A model generated the notes under the pieces. It searched no databases. It saw nothing but the letters and a program-made list of their open reading frames with translations, and was not told where the DNA came from. A stretch of DNA of 64,000 bases from contig OY756144.1 of NCBI GenBank assembly GCA_963576785.1, forward strand, positions 310,001 to 374,000, written 5' to 3'. Of this stretch, positions 33,061 to 43,870 are shown piece by piece. Numbering within the stretch: the stretch's first letter is position 1; each line of letters starts with the position of its first letter. The DNA is from Chlorophyllum brunneum (Eukaryota > Basidiomycota > Agaricomycetes > Agaricales > Agaricaceae). The position numbers and the translations under genes are program-made.

Positions 33061-33794
33061 CAAATCTCCAGATCGGGTGGGGAGGTGGGGAAAAAAACCC
33101 GGACATGTTTGTTTCGATGTGTCGAATATGCGTTCGTAGAAAAGTGTATTGATGCGCTGATATTTATATCATTTTCTTGTCTTTGCCCCTCTTCGTGGCC
33201 GTGTTGGTGGTCGGGGTCTTGAGGTTGGTAAAAGGGAGGGTGTGGAGGGTTACGCTTCCTGACTCTTGCTTGGTGTTGTCCTCTACCTTGGTTCTGTGTT
33301 GACTGGTGCGCCGTGTTGTAGAGAGAGTCGAGAGGGATGGTGAAAGTCGTAGGTGGAGTAAGCAGATGGACTGTATGTCAGTCACCCACTGGTCGAGTCA
33401 GGGGTTGTGTGATACCAGACGAGTGTTTGGATATTTTACATTCGGTGGTATGTCTGGCGATGACATTCGGCCACTTGGAAATCCCCTTCTCACGCACATT
33501 GGTGACTGATAGTGTCTATTCGGAAATTCATGTATGTACCCAGGTGTGTTCTAGTCCCGCACATAGAGCCCAGTGTTACAGCCACCACGATTCCTACTCG
33601 TAAAGGTCGCAAATTCAGCCTCCAGAGCAAGAGCGATTACAATATACGTTCTCCAGCGAGCCCGTCATGCAAATTCCAGCAAGATTCGACGGCAAATGTG
33701 CCTCTGACCTAAATCTTGAGTACGCACCGAAGACGACGAGCTGGGAAAGAATGAAGATGGAAGTAAGGGATAGACGAGTTTCGTCTTGCTCTAA
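33061..33794. other. No gene supported
   Basis: 33,164-33,385 shares the PFTNLKT-encoding stretch with module E at 14,897-15,196. From about 33,390 to 33,794 I see nothing recognisable. Confidence 0.4.
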
Positions 33795-34330
33795 CCCCCG
33801 ACATTCATAAACTTCTGATCAATTTTCCGGACACTCTCATGTCTCCCTGGAAATTCCGCAGTAGCAGTAGAAATACCAGTAAATTCCGACCACATACCTT
33901 TAATACCTTGAACCTGAAATCGAACAAGGGAAACAATCGAGTTTCACCACCTGGTCGTTTAGCGAGCTATTCTTGCCAAAACGGGTATGTACCTTGGTGG
34001 AAATGAGGCAGTAAACCCTGAGAAGTGGACGAAACAAACGAAACAATGGTCCACTGGGGTCCACCGGATTGATGCTCCCGGAGATGGAAAAGAACAAGAA
34101 AACCTAAAATCGGGACAGACGAAGGAACAGTACAATGGAATGGATGCAGGATCTGGCACTGATCGGTCCCCCAGACGAACCACCAAAATAAATTTATCCG
34201 TGAAAATCTAACCACCGGATATGTCTGACAACAGGAAAAAGTCTAGCTACCATCGCAACCGTCGCTTGATGGACCTCGTGAATGTAGAGACACTATGATT
34301 CCCGTTGACACCAAGGAGTACCTCAGGAGG
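33795..34330 (-). repeat. Module M1 (copy 6), interrupted by copia
   Basis: Closely matches 19,345-19,910 up to CTCAGGAGG, where the copia LTR begins. The sequence that should follow (rest of M1 and a family A gene) is absent after the element, so a deletion or rearrangement accompanied the loss of the copia 3' half. Confidence 0.7.
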
Positions 34331-34795
34331 TGTTGAAGTTCGGACATATTCTAGAAATAGACTATGAAGTCATTATGATAATAATAGACTGATCCGTTAC
34401 TTTCCAGTAACTTCACTTCCATAGTAACTTCCTATGAGTTGCTCTGCATACGATGAGAGTCATAAGTACTTGATAGATTATTCTACATAGTACCAATGAC
34501 TAGATACTACGTTCCGCAGTACTCCGCAGGCACTACGCCACAGTTAAAGGGAGTCATAAGGAACAATCCATACAATGCTAGTATTTTATGTAGTATGACT
34601 CGCCTATGTTACAATATGTATATAAACCCCATGTAGCAGACCTAGTTCTGCATCTTGTTCAATTGAACAACTTCTTCATCATTGCCTATCTCTTTGAGTA
34701 CAACACCTCCATCGATTTAATTGACTTTGACCTCTACTCTTCTGATGTTGACCACTTTATCAATAATATCTGTCTATCCGAATTACCTTTCTACA
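34331..34795 (+). repeat. 5' LTR of the copia element (probable extent)
   Basis: The start TGTTGAAG is fixed by comparison with the uninterrupted copy at about 19,910. The end is placed at TTTCTACA because GGTATCAGATAGAAGC follows, resembling the common copia primer-binding site TGGTATCAGAGC. Alternative ends at 34,705 or 35,023 (both CAACA) cannot be excluded without the second LTR. Confidence 0.55.
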
Positions 34796-35061
34796 GGTAT
34801 CAGATAGAAGCTTATTATCTCGGTGAGTAGACCCTACGTTCTCTCCCACTGCGTTTACTGCTGCCCCCAGCAAACAACTCGTTACGGTCGTTTCCTCAAA
34901 AGGTTATGGGCCCTGGTAGCCTTACCGATGGTTAAACCATTATCATCCCCTCTGACCGAGATAGGATGATAGGGCTTCACCTGACAGAGATATCCTCGCA
35001 TTTTGATCATTGCTGATACAACAAATTTCTTCTAGAAAGAAATTCACTTGACGAAGATATT

Positions 35062-36054
35062 ATGTCTACCAATAATATCGTCACTGGTTTACCTAAGCTC
35101 AATGGGCCTAAGAACTATGCGTTCTGGTCTAGAAGGCTTCAGGATGCCCTTACCCTCATTACTGTCACTGGTTCTGACCAGTCCAGATGGACTGTGACAA
35201 ACCAGGATCTCTCTCCTAGCAATCCTCTCGCTTTAACGGATGAGGATAGAAGGAGAGAACAATTGAGAGGTCAGGCATTGGCTGTTATGAATGGTACCTT
35301 ACCTGATTCCTTGTTACTCCATAGGCATGATGCTCCTGGATTCCTCTGGGATGACTTGAAAACCCGCTTTGGGACACCTTCTCCTGCTGTGGTATATTCA
35401 ATCCTCCAAAGGATGTTGCAAAAGCGCATCTCAGGGAATCAAGATCCAGCAATGGATCTAGCTGAATTGAGAACAATGGCTTCTCAATTAGAAACAGCTA
35501 AAGTTAATTTGCCAGAAGTTCTTGGTGCAATGATCGCTTTGAACGCATTACCACCTGATTGGAATGCAGTGGCACAAACAACATTGGCAAATAATCACAA
35601 TGTTGTAGATATGACTTGGGAGGTAGTTCAGCAAGCTATAAATGCTGAATGGTCAAGATGTGAAGGATCCAGACCCTCCATGTCTAACCAACAAGCATCT
35701 TTCGCTGCCACTGCCAACTACCAAGCTTGCCCTCAGGGCAACTTCCCCAGGACTCGCCCTGGACCACCCTGGAACCGCTTCCACCCTGGAGGCGATACCA
35801 TGGCCCAGCCTGCGAGAGGACCTTGCCACCCTGCCAATCCGAGTGGGCAGCCCCCTCAGCCTTCTCCTCCTACTCCTACCTGGATTAACATCCAGAAGAA
35901 GAAGAAGAAGCCCAAGAAGTGCCAGGGTAAACCACAGGCCCACATGGCAGAAGCCATGGCAGGCTTCGCCGCTGCCACGGAACCAGCGGTCCGTCACCTC
36001 TCTGGTCCGGGGGTTCCCCCCTTCGACTGGATGAGGTGCATGGATGCGCTTTGA
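35062..36054 (+). CDS. gag: Copia gag
   Basis: 330 residues. The N-terminus has GLPKLNGPKNYAFWSRRLQD, typical of copia gag polyproteins, followed by a helical capsid-like region to about residue 215, then a Pro-rich and Lys-rich tail (QKKKKKPKK). No CCHC zinc knuckle was found. It ends in TGA at 36,052-36,054, after which the same frame stays open to 37,161, so the true product may once have been about 700 residues. Confidence 0.75.
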   Translation: MSTNNIVTGLPKLNGPKNYAFWSRRLQDALTLITVTGSDQSRWTVTNQDLSPSNPLALTDEDRRREQLRGQALAVMNGTLPDSLLLHRHDAPGFLWDDLKTRFGTPSPAVVYSILQRMLQKRISGNQDPAMDLAELRTMASQLETAKVNLPEVLGAMIALNALPPDWNAVAQTTLANNHNVVDMTWEVVQQAINAEWSRCEGSRPSMSNQQASFAATANYQACPQGNFPRTRPGPPWNRFHPGGDTMAQPARGPCHPANPSGQPPQPSPPTPTWINIQKKKKKPKKCQGKPQAHMAEAMAGFAAATEPAVRHLSGPGVPPFDWMRCMDAL

Positions 36055-37164
36055 CCTGTTCCCACTCCCGCTCCTCCAACCACTCGTGTATTAGTGAGTG
36101 AGAGACCAAAACCACTTACTTGGGTTAATCCCAAGAAGGTCCAGCAGGCACGAGAAAATGCTTGTGCTGAGCTCGAGAAAAAGGTGCATGCTGAAGCACG
36201 AAACTTATGTTTCACCACCCTACTCGAAAACTCACTGCGGATCCAACAGGTGATCACCTGGCATGACTGCGTCACTGGTCCTTTGCCCATGCAAATGGCG
36301 AAGAAACGTGCCCTCGATCACTATGATCGAAGAATGCATGAGGTCTCTCATCCCTGTGCCCCACAAGGACGATCAGTGACACCTCCCGGTGCACCTTTGG
36401 TTCCTTCTGGACACTCCCCAGGTTGTACCTGTGAGGGACACACGAGGGTGAGTAAATGGTTCCTAAAGCATAGTAACCCCAATATTAATACGACTCGCAT
36501 CCGCTTCTCTTTCCTCTTACCCCTTGGATCACCATATACCTTATTGATTTCTCCCAAATTTGGGACAAAAATTAATTTGGCTATGCACTATGTGGTAAAG
36601 ATCCCAAGCATGGACTCCGTCACCCGGGGCGACTCGCTTGAACCCGGAGAGGTTCAGCCGTTCTACCTTCCTTCTTGGGAGGAAATAGTAGCTCCGGCTG
36701 TAAGGACCTATGAAGAGGAATTTCCTCCTCTTCCTAGGGTCTCCCCTCCAACGGAGCGCTTCCAGAGTAAGAGATACTCTCTTACTCAGAAGAACAAGAC
36801 CACTGATAGGCGACCTGCCACACTTACAGTGTTGGTAGATGAGGCCTTCAAATGGCTTGAGAGCGAGAAGGAGGTCGATGACCTCATGGCACCGGCTCAG
36901 GATGTCGCCTATGACATCCGCAACCCCAGGAACCCTGCAAACGTCACAGGACCCTCTTCTGGGCCTCTCCCGAAGTCTCCGAAGTCCGAACCATTTGCTT
37001 CGGCACCTCAATCTGAGGTGTCTCTCGGACTTTCGTCGACGGACTATGGAAGCGACTTCAAGAAGAAGGGAGGAGCTGGGTACGTGATCAATTCGATCTC
37101 AGATACTCTTACTAACCCTGATATACAGTCCTGTCACCAATATGCCGACTGGCCGACTTCGTAA
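36055..37164 (+). CDS. Middle ORF of the copia element, in frame with gag
   Basis: An open frame of about 369 codons lies directly after the gag TGA; the first ATG is at 36,094. It contains Pro/Ser-rich and charged segments and no recognised domain. It could be a gag extension interrupted by a nonsense mutation, a readthrough product, or a separate accessory ORF. It ends in TAA at 37,162, and the frame then runs to a TGA near 37,363 before the protease-integrase ORF. Confidence 0.5.
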   Translation, partial: PVPTPAPPTTRVLVSERPKPLTWVNPKKVQQARENACAELEKKVHAEARNLCFTTLLENSLRIQQVITWHDCVTGPLPMQMAKKRALDHYDRRMHEVSHPCAPQGRSVTPPGAPLVPSGHSPGCTCEGHTRVSKWFLKHSNPNINTTRIRFSFLLPLGSPYTLLISPKFGTKINLAMHYVVKIPSMDSVTRGDSLEPGEVQPFYLPSWEEIVAPAVRTYEEEFPPLPRVSPPTERFQSKRYSLTQKNKTTDRRPATLTVLVDEAFKWLESEKEVDDLMAPAQDVAYDIRNPRNPANVTGPSSGPLPKSPKSEPFASAPQSEVSLGLSSTDYGSDFKKKGGAGYVINSISDTLTNPDIQSCHQYADWPTS

Positions 37165-37386
37165 GAAGAAGGGCAAGGGCAAGGGGAAGGGACGTCGGGG
37201 GCTGGGCATGTAGATACGCTATCGGGATCTTTAGGATCCCATAATCATGTATTCTCATGTCGGACAATGAATGAGAAGTGTTTTAACACTTCTCAATTAT
37301 CTTGTTTCTCAACGCAAATGCCCGATCAGTATTTAAGAGTACTGGATCAAATAAGATCTTGATCACTAAGCAATGATCAAATCATA

Positions 37387-38976
37387 ATGCCACTAGAAGA
37401 ATATAGTGACGTATGGTTATTAGACTCAGGGGCATCATGTCATTATACCCCTTATGCAGAAGACTTCATCAACTTCAAAGAACTCAAAGTTTTGATCCCA
37501 ATTAAGACTGTAGGAGCACAAGGCCCCTACCTTAATGCAGTTGGTCTTGGCGCAGTTATGCTTAAGCATAGAGTCTATAATGGGAAGACTGACAGCATTC
37601 AACCAACGCAGATATTAATATATCCAGTCTTCCTTCTAAAAGGAACCTCTGAACAACTAATGTCAGTGGGACAGTTATGCCAGGATGGCAAAACTGTTAG
37701 AACAGATGCCAATGAATCAGTAGTTGTTGATAGCGAAGGAAATGCTATTCTTCAAGCATATCCTTCAGCAAGTCATAACACTACTTTACATTTTGTTAAT
37801 ACTAAAATTGTACATTTGGAACAAGCAGCTATGACTGCGGATCCGATCGTTGGCTACAAAGTTGTACATGCGAGATTAGGACACCCCTCTAATCATATCC
37901 TCAATCATTTTGAGAAAAATACAATTGGGTTTACTCCGGTGTGGATTCCCAAGCAAAAACCAGTCTGTGATGGTTGTGCCAAGGGAAAGATGCACCAGAA
38001 ACCCTTTAAAAAAAACCCTACACGCACAAAGCGTCCATTCAAAAGAATTCACTCGGATTTAGTTGAACTTCCGATTCTTTCTTACCATAAATTTAAATGG
38101 GTCATGACCATAATGGACGACTTTTCCTCTCATGGATGGATTTGCTTCCTCCATAAGAAATCAGAAGCAGCAGAAGAAATGAAAAATTTCATTGCCTTAA
38201 TTCAGACTCAATACGAGACTAAATTAAAATATCTCTGCACTGATAGAGGAGGAGAGTATGCAACTGATGAGTTACAATCTCATTTGTGCTCATTAGGGAT
38301 TATACATGAGACTAGTGCACCGCACATACACCAACAAAACGGTCAAGCAGAACGCTTGAACCGAACTTTGATAGATAAAGCAGAAGCCATGAGGCATCAT
38401 GCTTGTATCCCTGACAGTTGGTGGGAGTTTTCTATAGATCATGTGATACATATCTATAATAAAACACCAGTATTACGGCTCATGTGGAAAACACCTTATG
38501 AAGTATTGAATCAGAAGATTCCAGATATCTCCAAAGAGAGAGTCTTTGGCTGCGGTGCTTATGTCTTTCTCCCAAAAGAGATAAGAGACAATAAACTGAC
38601 AGCGAAGTCAGAACTCATGATTTTCCTTGGTTGGACATCAGACAGGAAAAACTATTGTTTTATGAGACACCTAAATGGAAATGTCATCTATACATCTCCA
38701 ACAGCCATATTTAGCGAAGAACACTTCCCCAAATGTATTGGGAAGAAGCGAGAAGAACAAATGAACCAACCATCATCTTCTACTTCTCAAAGCACACCTT
38801 CGGAAGTAATCATCTTCCATGCTCCAGATCCATCTACTGGTGTACCTATTAATAGACCACCAAATCCTATACTCCAAACTTCTCCCAAAAGTTCTCCGGA
38901 AGATAGGACTTATAGATCTGTTCATGGACGGATTCCAACTCCTTTGCACTTGCAAATGAAACATTTGAGATCTTGA
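37387..38976 (+). CDS. pol: Copia protease and integrase, C-terminally truncated pol
   Basis: 529 residues. The protease active site LLDSGASCHYT is at residues 10-20. A GAG-pre-integrase zinc region follows (HARLGHPSNH..CDGCAKGK, about 160-205). The integrase core has HSDLVELP (D near 222), CTDRGGEY (D near 284) and NGQAERLNRT (E near 321). The frame ends shortly after the usual Ser/Pro-rich region, where reverse transcriptase should begin. The element therefore cannot transpose on its own. Confidence 0.88.
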   Translation: MPLEEYSDVWLLDSGASCHYTPYAEDFINFKELKVLIPIKTVGAQGPYLNAVGLGAVMLKHRVYNGKTDSIQPTQILIYPVFLLKGTSEQLMSVGQLCQDGKTVRTDANESVVVDSEGNAILQAYPSASHNTTLHFVNTKIVHLEQAAMTADPIVGYKVVHARLGHPSNHILNHFEKNTIGFTPVWIPKQKPVCDGCAKGKMHQKPFKKNPTRTKRPFKRIHSDLVELPILSYHKFKWVMTIMDDFSSHGWICFLHKKSEAAEEMKNFIALIQTQYETKLKYLCTDRGGEYATDELQSHLCSLGIIHETSAPHIHQQNGQAERLNRTLIDKAEAMRHHACIPDSWWEFSIDHVIHIYNKTPVLRLMWKTPYEVLNQKIPDISKERVFGCGAYVFLPKEIRDNKLTAKSELMIFLGWTSDRKNYCFMRHLNGNVIYTSPTAIFSEEHFPKCIGKKREEQMNQPSSSTSQSTPSEVIIFHAPDPSTGVPINRPPNPILQTSPKSSPEDRTYRSVHGRIPTPLHLQMKHLRS

Positions 38977-39133
38977 GAGCGCTTCCCATTCAAGGCAGGA
39001 GCAGAGTTCAAGCCTTCAGACTGAATATCATGAGGGTAACTACCCATCTAGCACATCGCGGATCTGCATCAAGCTAAGCTTCCCATAGATTCAGACCACC
39101 ACGGTCAAAGAATCCCAACTTGCGGTCACAGAC

Positions 39134-40486
39134 ATGATGAATGGCAAGATAGCCCAGCAGAATGCACTTGAGGATTTTCAAGTTATGGGGGAGACCGTGG
39201 CCGGCGGCGTGGAGGGTGCCACCAGTGGCCAGACACTCTCTGCATTTGTTTGCCTCGTTCTTAGCCCGTTCATCAGACTCGGGGTGGTCAAGCTCAACCG
39301 GAGTAAGGAGAAGAAGAAAGAGAGTAAGTAAACTACCTTCACCCTTTCAACGGTCCTGATCCAGGCCCCAGAATCCCACCAGCTGGAACAGCAATTTGCG
39401 GCGGCACTTCACAAGCTGGACAATCTCGCCTCAGATCTGACGTCACTTTGGACCAAAATGCGTGTCTTCGAACAGTACTGGCCACAGTTAGAGACTTTGA
39501 CCTACAACCTCAGGGTATTATCCGAAGAAGTCAAGAAAAACACAAATATCATAGAAGGAGTACAGACCGAAGATATCGAAGAGTTACGGTCCCAATTAAT
39601 GTACTTCACCGAGGCGGTATGAGTATATTTCTTGCACTTCTCAAATATTCTGACCGAATCTGTATCCCAGATCAAGGGTGCGATATCCGACGAACCACTC
39701 TTCCCCTCCATCTCGACCAGGGATCTTGATAATGATGTGAGTAGAATCTGGCCGCCTTACCGATGAATCTGGTATTGACGAAAGGGGCGGCCTCAGCCAA
39801 CCATGAAAGGCGAGTTTCAGGTCTTTGGGGAAGAATTGCGCAAGATCTCCGCCATCTTTGCAGAGTTGGAGACAACCAAATCTATCATCAGCCACTCACA
39901 CAAAAACGCGGATAGATACACGGAGAATGTCGGATTACTTCGCACTGGTCTCATCAAGCAACTTGAGACCATTCAGGTCGTCCTCAACACTTGGATTGCA
40001 TATCTCCAATGCGGTTCCAAGGGCCAAGCCCTAGATCCCATGGCTGCTCTGATGCAACGCGAGAGTCCAAATCTTATCCAAATGCCTTACTTCTCCACCA
40101 TTCAGGACATCCTCCAGTCTGAGGTCAGCCTTCTCCACAGCCATTTTGCATCCGTCAAGCAGAAGAAAGAAGAAGAGAATGGGCATGAAGCTATTCAGGG
40201 AAGACGTGTCGCAACGAAAGAGCAAGCTTTGGCAATGCTTGCAAGGCTTCTGAAGGTTCTACAGAGCGTTCAATGCTTTTCGGGAGAATTTAGCCTAGCA
40301 CTCTATTCTTATGTTTCCAACGCTGCAATCTCTCCATTGCATTCTCACTCAGGCGGAGACGGAGATGTAAGGCCCCCCAAGGACCTATCTAGAGCCAGCC
40401 TCGCCGTTGCCGATAGTGCACTGGAGGCACTGGACCTTGCGGTGCAGACGTTGAGGGTGATGCAGAAACAGCCGGATCAAAGTTGA
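39134..40486 (+). CDS. Gene C, diverged family B-like protein
   Basis: Gene model: exons 39,134-39,323, 39,372-39,616, 39,671-39,736 and 39,797-40,486, about 396 residues. Introns have GT-AG ends and phases agree. The N-terminal exon has a strongly hydrophobic stretch (LSAFVCLVLSPFIRLGVV) followed by a basic run (KLNRSKEKKKE). Exon 2 and the start of exon 4 look like coiled coil. The last exon parallels the B genes: an IQDILQSEVSLLHSHF helix, a LARLLKVLQS block beside B's LSKIMKTIRD, and a final helix (ALEALDLAVQTLRVM) beside B's ETLGIE..RLKAF. It lacks a family A partner. The upstream boundary is uncertain because the copia rearrangement lies just before it. Confidence 0.6.
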
Positions 40487-41072
40487 AGGAGAAAGGGACC
40501 AATTGACTATTTGTTACGGACAATCTTGGACATTAGAATCGTATATCTATAATCGTGGGTAAATAATCTGGTAGTTACCATCGCTGGCCAATGATATAAA
40601 TTCGTCCTGCTTCTGCCTCTGGTTAAAGGTTGCTTGTTGACCACATTTCCCAGTGTCCCAGTCAACATGCTCACCGTGTCTCATCGAGTGTTTGGACATA
40701 CATATACAGTAACACCCTACCCATGTTTTTCACCAGCGCGCGGCTCGACTCACCATGAGCTTCGGGACTCATCATATAGCAGTAAGCCCCAAAAGCGCAC
40801 TCCAGCGGTATCCGACGCGTCTATATATTATATCCATATCCGTTCATTATCAGGGCTTAACCGGACGAACAGGCACTCACAAATTAATTGTGACATCAGG
40901 CGATGGTGATACTACAGAAGGTGCACCTCAAACCCATTGAGTCTTGAAAAGCGGTAAGTGTGAGGCCCTGACTGCGGCAGTAGGCAAGTGTAGGGTGGCT
41001 GTAAGTAGTACCGGAAGGTTTTGGTGATATGGTTCCCTGTACATGTTCTGCACGTCAACTGCCCCAAGCAGG
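40487..41072. other. No gene seen
   Basis: About 590 bp up to the inner end of the right arm. Short ORFs only, without recognisable content. Confidence 0.5.
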
Positions 41073-42310
41073 ATGGAGGGACCTTCATTTGTGGATAAGT
41101 TTTTCGTTGTGAGTCTTTTGCCTAATGCTACTTTTTGGACATTGTAGCCTGAAGCTGTCGCCAGAATTTTTATGTCTTACTGTCCAGAATCAACACGTCC
41201 ATCCAGGCATATACCACTAGCAAGACGAGGCCACAGAGGTGCGAAACAGTTTGATCCAGTTGTTTCAGGAGCTTATGTCGGTTTAGGCCCTACAGTGTTC
41301 ATGCCTGTTTGCTTTTAGGGCCCAATCAGCTTATCATACATCCATATGGATTTATGAACTGTTGTGCTACATAGGGCAACGAAATATACCGGCCGGGGAG
41401 GTTATACTGCCAAACTGATCCATGCGAGGCCTGAAGATATCATCATGTCAGGGCGTAGAGGACCACCGTCGTCCTAGGAGGCCCTAACCGACTTACATCT
41501 GGAAGTAACGCACCCAGTACGTCCACCCCAACAAGCAAAGTGAAGAATTCGACCCTAGCACGAAGCAGTGGGTGCCAAAATGAGAACAAAAAGCAGTTGA
41601 TAGGCTTCCCTGAATGTTACACACGAGACCCTATTTTGAAAGCCAGCGATGATCTGGTTCATCAGTCACGGATGACACGAACTGATAATCCTGAATCGAA
41701 TCGGCCTGACTAGTGATTTTCGGTTCAATAGATCGAAGATTCTGAAGGTTTTGTATTGTTTGGGTTTGTGGGCGTGAAGGCGTGCTGCGGTGATTGTATC
41801 AAGTGAGATGAATATCGTTCGATTTGAGGTAAGGGATCAGAGCTGTCATGAGACGCGTATGCTACAGGGAAATCTTGTTCGGGTTTTAATTAGAAATATA
41901 AAGCTGTCCTTAGGCGTACATTATGAAACGTAAGGAGACGAGCGCCACGACAACTGGTTGTCGTACATTGATTAGTGGAGGAGGTTTCACATTGCTTAGT
42001 TCAGAAGGAAGTAGCTGTGTACTAATCACGAGAGGATCGAGGAAGATATCGTTATTTGGACCATAAGTGAGGAAGGTCTTCTGGTGATTAAATTATATGT
42101 ATGGGAAAGTGAAGATTCGGAACAATGTTGGAATGTAATTTTATTCGTGGTATATTCAATTCTGTTGACAGTGTTCAGGAGATACGATGCAGGGAAAGTC
42201 GACACGATTGGCAGGGGTGATGATGGTAATGTTCAAGTGTTACTACTGCTTCCGTGCGTCGTTCATTGTTTCGTATAGTTCAAGAAGTGGATGGGATTGA
42301 ATTGGGTACT

Positions 42311-43706
42311 ATTTGAGATACGCTAGGAGCCTTGAGAAAATTATGAATAAGGTATTGAAGAAATGGAGGGAGTGATCGAACGCCAAAAGGGTTGAGAGTT
42401 CGTAGATCATTCATCGGCGGTGGGGGGAGGTGAATCCGTAAAAAATGGGGTTCAAGTTGCTGCGGCTCCTTCAGGAGGGGAAGGAAAGGTACATCGTGCC
42501 CCCCATTCGGACCGCTCCCTCGAGACCTCACTCGCTATGGCCACGACAGAGGCTGCGATTGCTAATAAATTATGAACGTCGTTGTGTACCGTAATGTACT
42601 GGCTATTGTGACGTGATGTTTGGGCAAGGGGGGTGAACCCCAGTCTTTTGTTTGCCCGGGCCTCAGGGGGGGTACCACTCGGGTAGCGATCATTACTTTT
42701 TTTTCGTCGAGCGGTTGATCGAACGGCTGTAAATTTCTGTGTTCAACTTCTGGACACCCGTGTCCCTTTGGAAACCCGTCAGTGGCAGCACAATTAAAAA
42801 CAACCTCCGTGGCGCACCTTCATGTAACATAGAAACGACCGAGTTCCCTGAATGCCTGGTGGCTCAGCTTCTTTTTCTGGCTCAATGGTAAGGAACTGGC
42901 TTCATGCGGTAAAATCGGGTAGGCGTTGAGAGACGGGTGAAAGAAAAACAGTGGTCCACTAAGGTCCACTGCTTCGCTTCTGTCAGAAGGGGAGAGAACA
43001 ATAGAAGATAAACGCGGGGTGGAGAGGAAATAGTACAATGGAGGGACACAGGATCATCGGATCCACGTGGTAGCAGAGACTGTGTGTGACCCCAAACGAA
43101 CAACAGTGTATGCGAACTCCTATGCACCAAACATGTCAACGAGGCCAGAAAAAGAATGGCACAGAGCCCAGCTATTATCGCAGCCGGTCCCTGACGTATA
43201 CTGTTGCAGATGTGGAAACATTTAGCACCCCGGAGGGAATATCCTTTGGATCGAAGAGAAGACCAGCATTGATACCAGATCCCACTTGTCTGCATTCGTT
43301 TGGTAATATTCAAGAACAAGCACTGGCTTGCTGCACAGGTTCGGCCGTCACGCTGTGCCCAGTTCGGGGTATGAGACTGCATCCATGCGAGTCGAGTGTC
43401 CACGTCCGTATCCGATCATGAGCCTGCACCCTACCTACTTGAAATCGAGCATTTGATTCTTTGCTACACATTCCCACAAGGCTTTTACTCTGGTGATCCG
43501 ATTAGTAAAGCTGGTAACGAATGTCCGCGGCATGTTCAAGAACTGCGTTGGCGTTTGGCCGTTCCGCATGACTGTTCGTTAAGGCATGGTATCACGCGTA
43601 AGCTCACTTCCAATATTGCTTTTCGTCCGTTTGGGGTGCCTGTTGGATGGAAGAACTCATTGGCGCCATATTTTCGGAAGTCTGAGAGTTGGTGCATGAG
43701 CCCTTA
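42311..43706 (-). repeat. Mirror of U3 start: target-site block, M1, A6 remnant
   Basis: Exact mirror of 28,950-30,345. The empty gypsy target site is at 42,318-42,321 and the A6 remnant at about 43,536-43,706. Confidence 0.7.
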
Positions 43707-43870
43707 ACCCATTGAATATCACGGACATCTATAATCCTGTTGCGAAGGGCACCCAAGTGATGCCAATACATCTTAATCTTAATTAAACTGCCTGGAATAT
43801 GTACTAATGTTCCACAGCGGACAGGACAAGATCGTGTACAGGTGAGTACCCTTTATTATACCTTGTCGCC

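Larger units (their letters stand above)
34331..38976 (+). mobile_element. Ty1/copia retrotransposon, 3' truncated
   Basis: Contains the 5' LTR, leader, gag, a middle ORF, and protease plus integrase. Reverse transcriptase, RNase H and the 3' LTR are missing; sequence after about 38,980 is unrelated. The order protease then integrase, before the lost RT, is diagnostic of copia. The three main ORFs share one reading frame and are separated by single stops. Confidence 0.85.
31584..41072. other. Asymmetric spacer of the palindrome
   Basis: 9.5 kb not mirrored. Holds the rest of U3, an M1 copy, the truncated copia element, gene C and about 0.6 kb without recognisable content. Confidence 0.85.

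Noticed and set aside
34606..34830. 74-codon ORF before the copia gag
   Set aside because: Spans the LTR and the leader with the probable primer-binding site; no sign of coding.
34331..35023. Longer (to 35,023) or shorter (to 34,705) copia LTR
   Set aside because: Both end in CAACA that would pair with TGTTG, but only the end at 34,795 is followed by a copia-like primer-binding site. Without the 3' LTR this stays open, hence moderate confidence.
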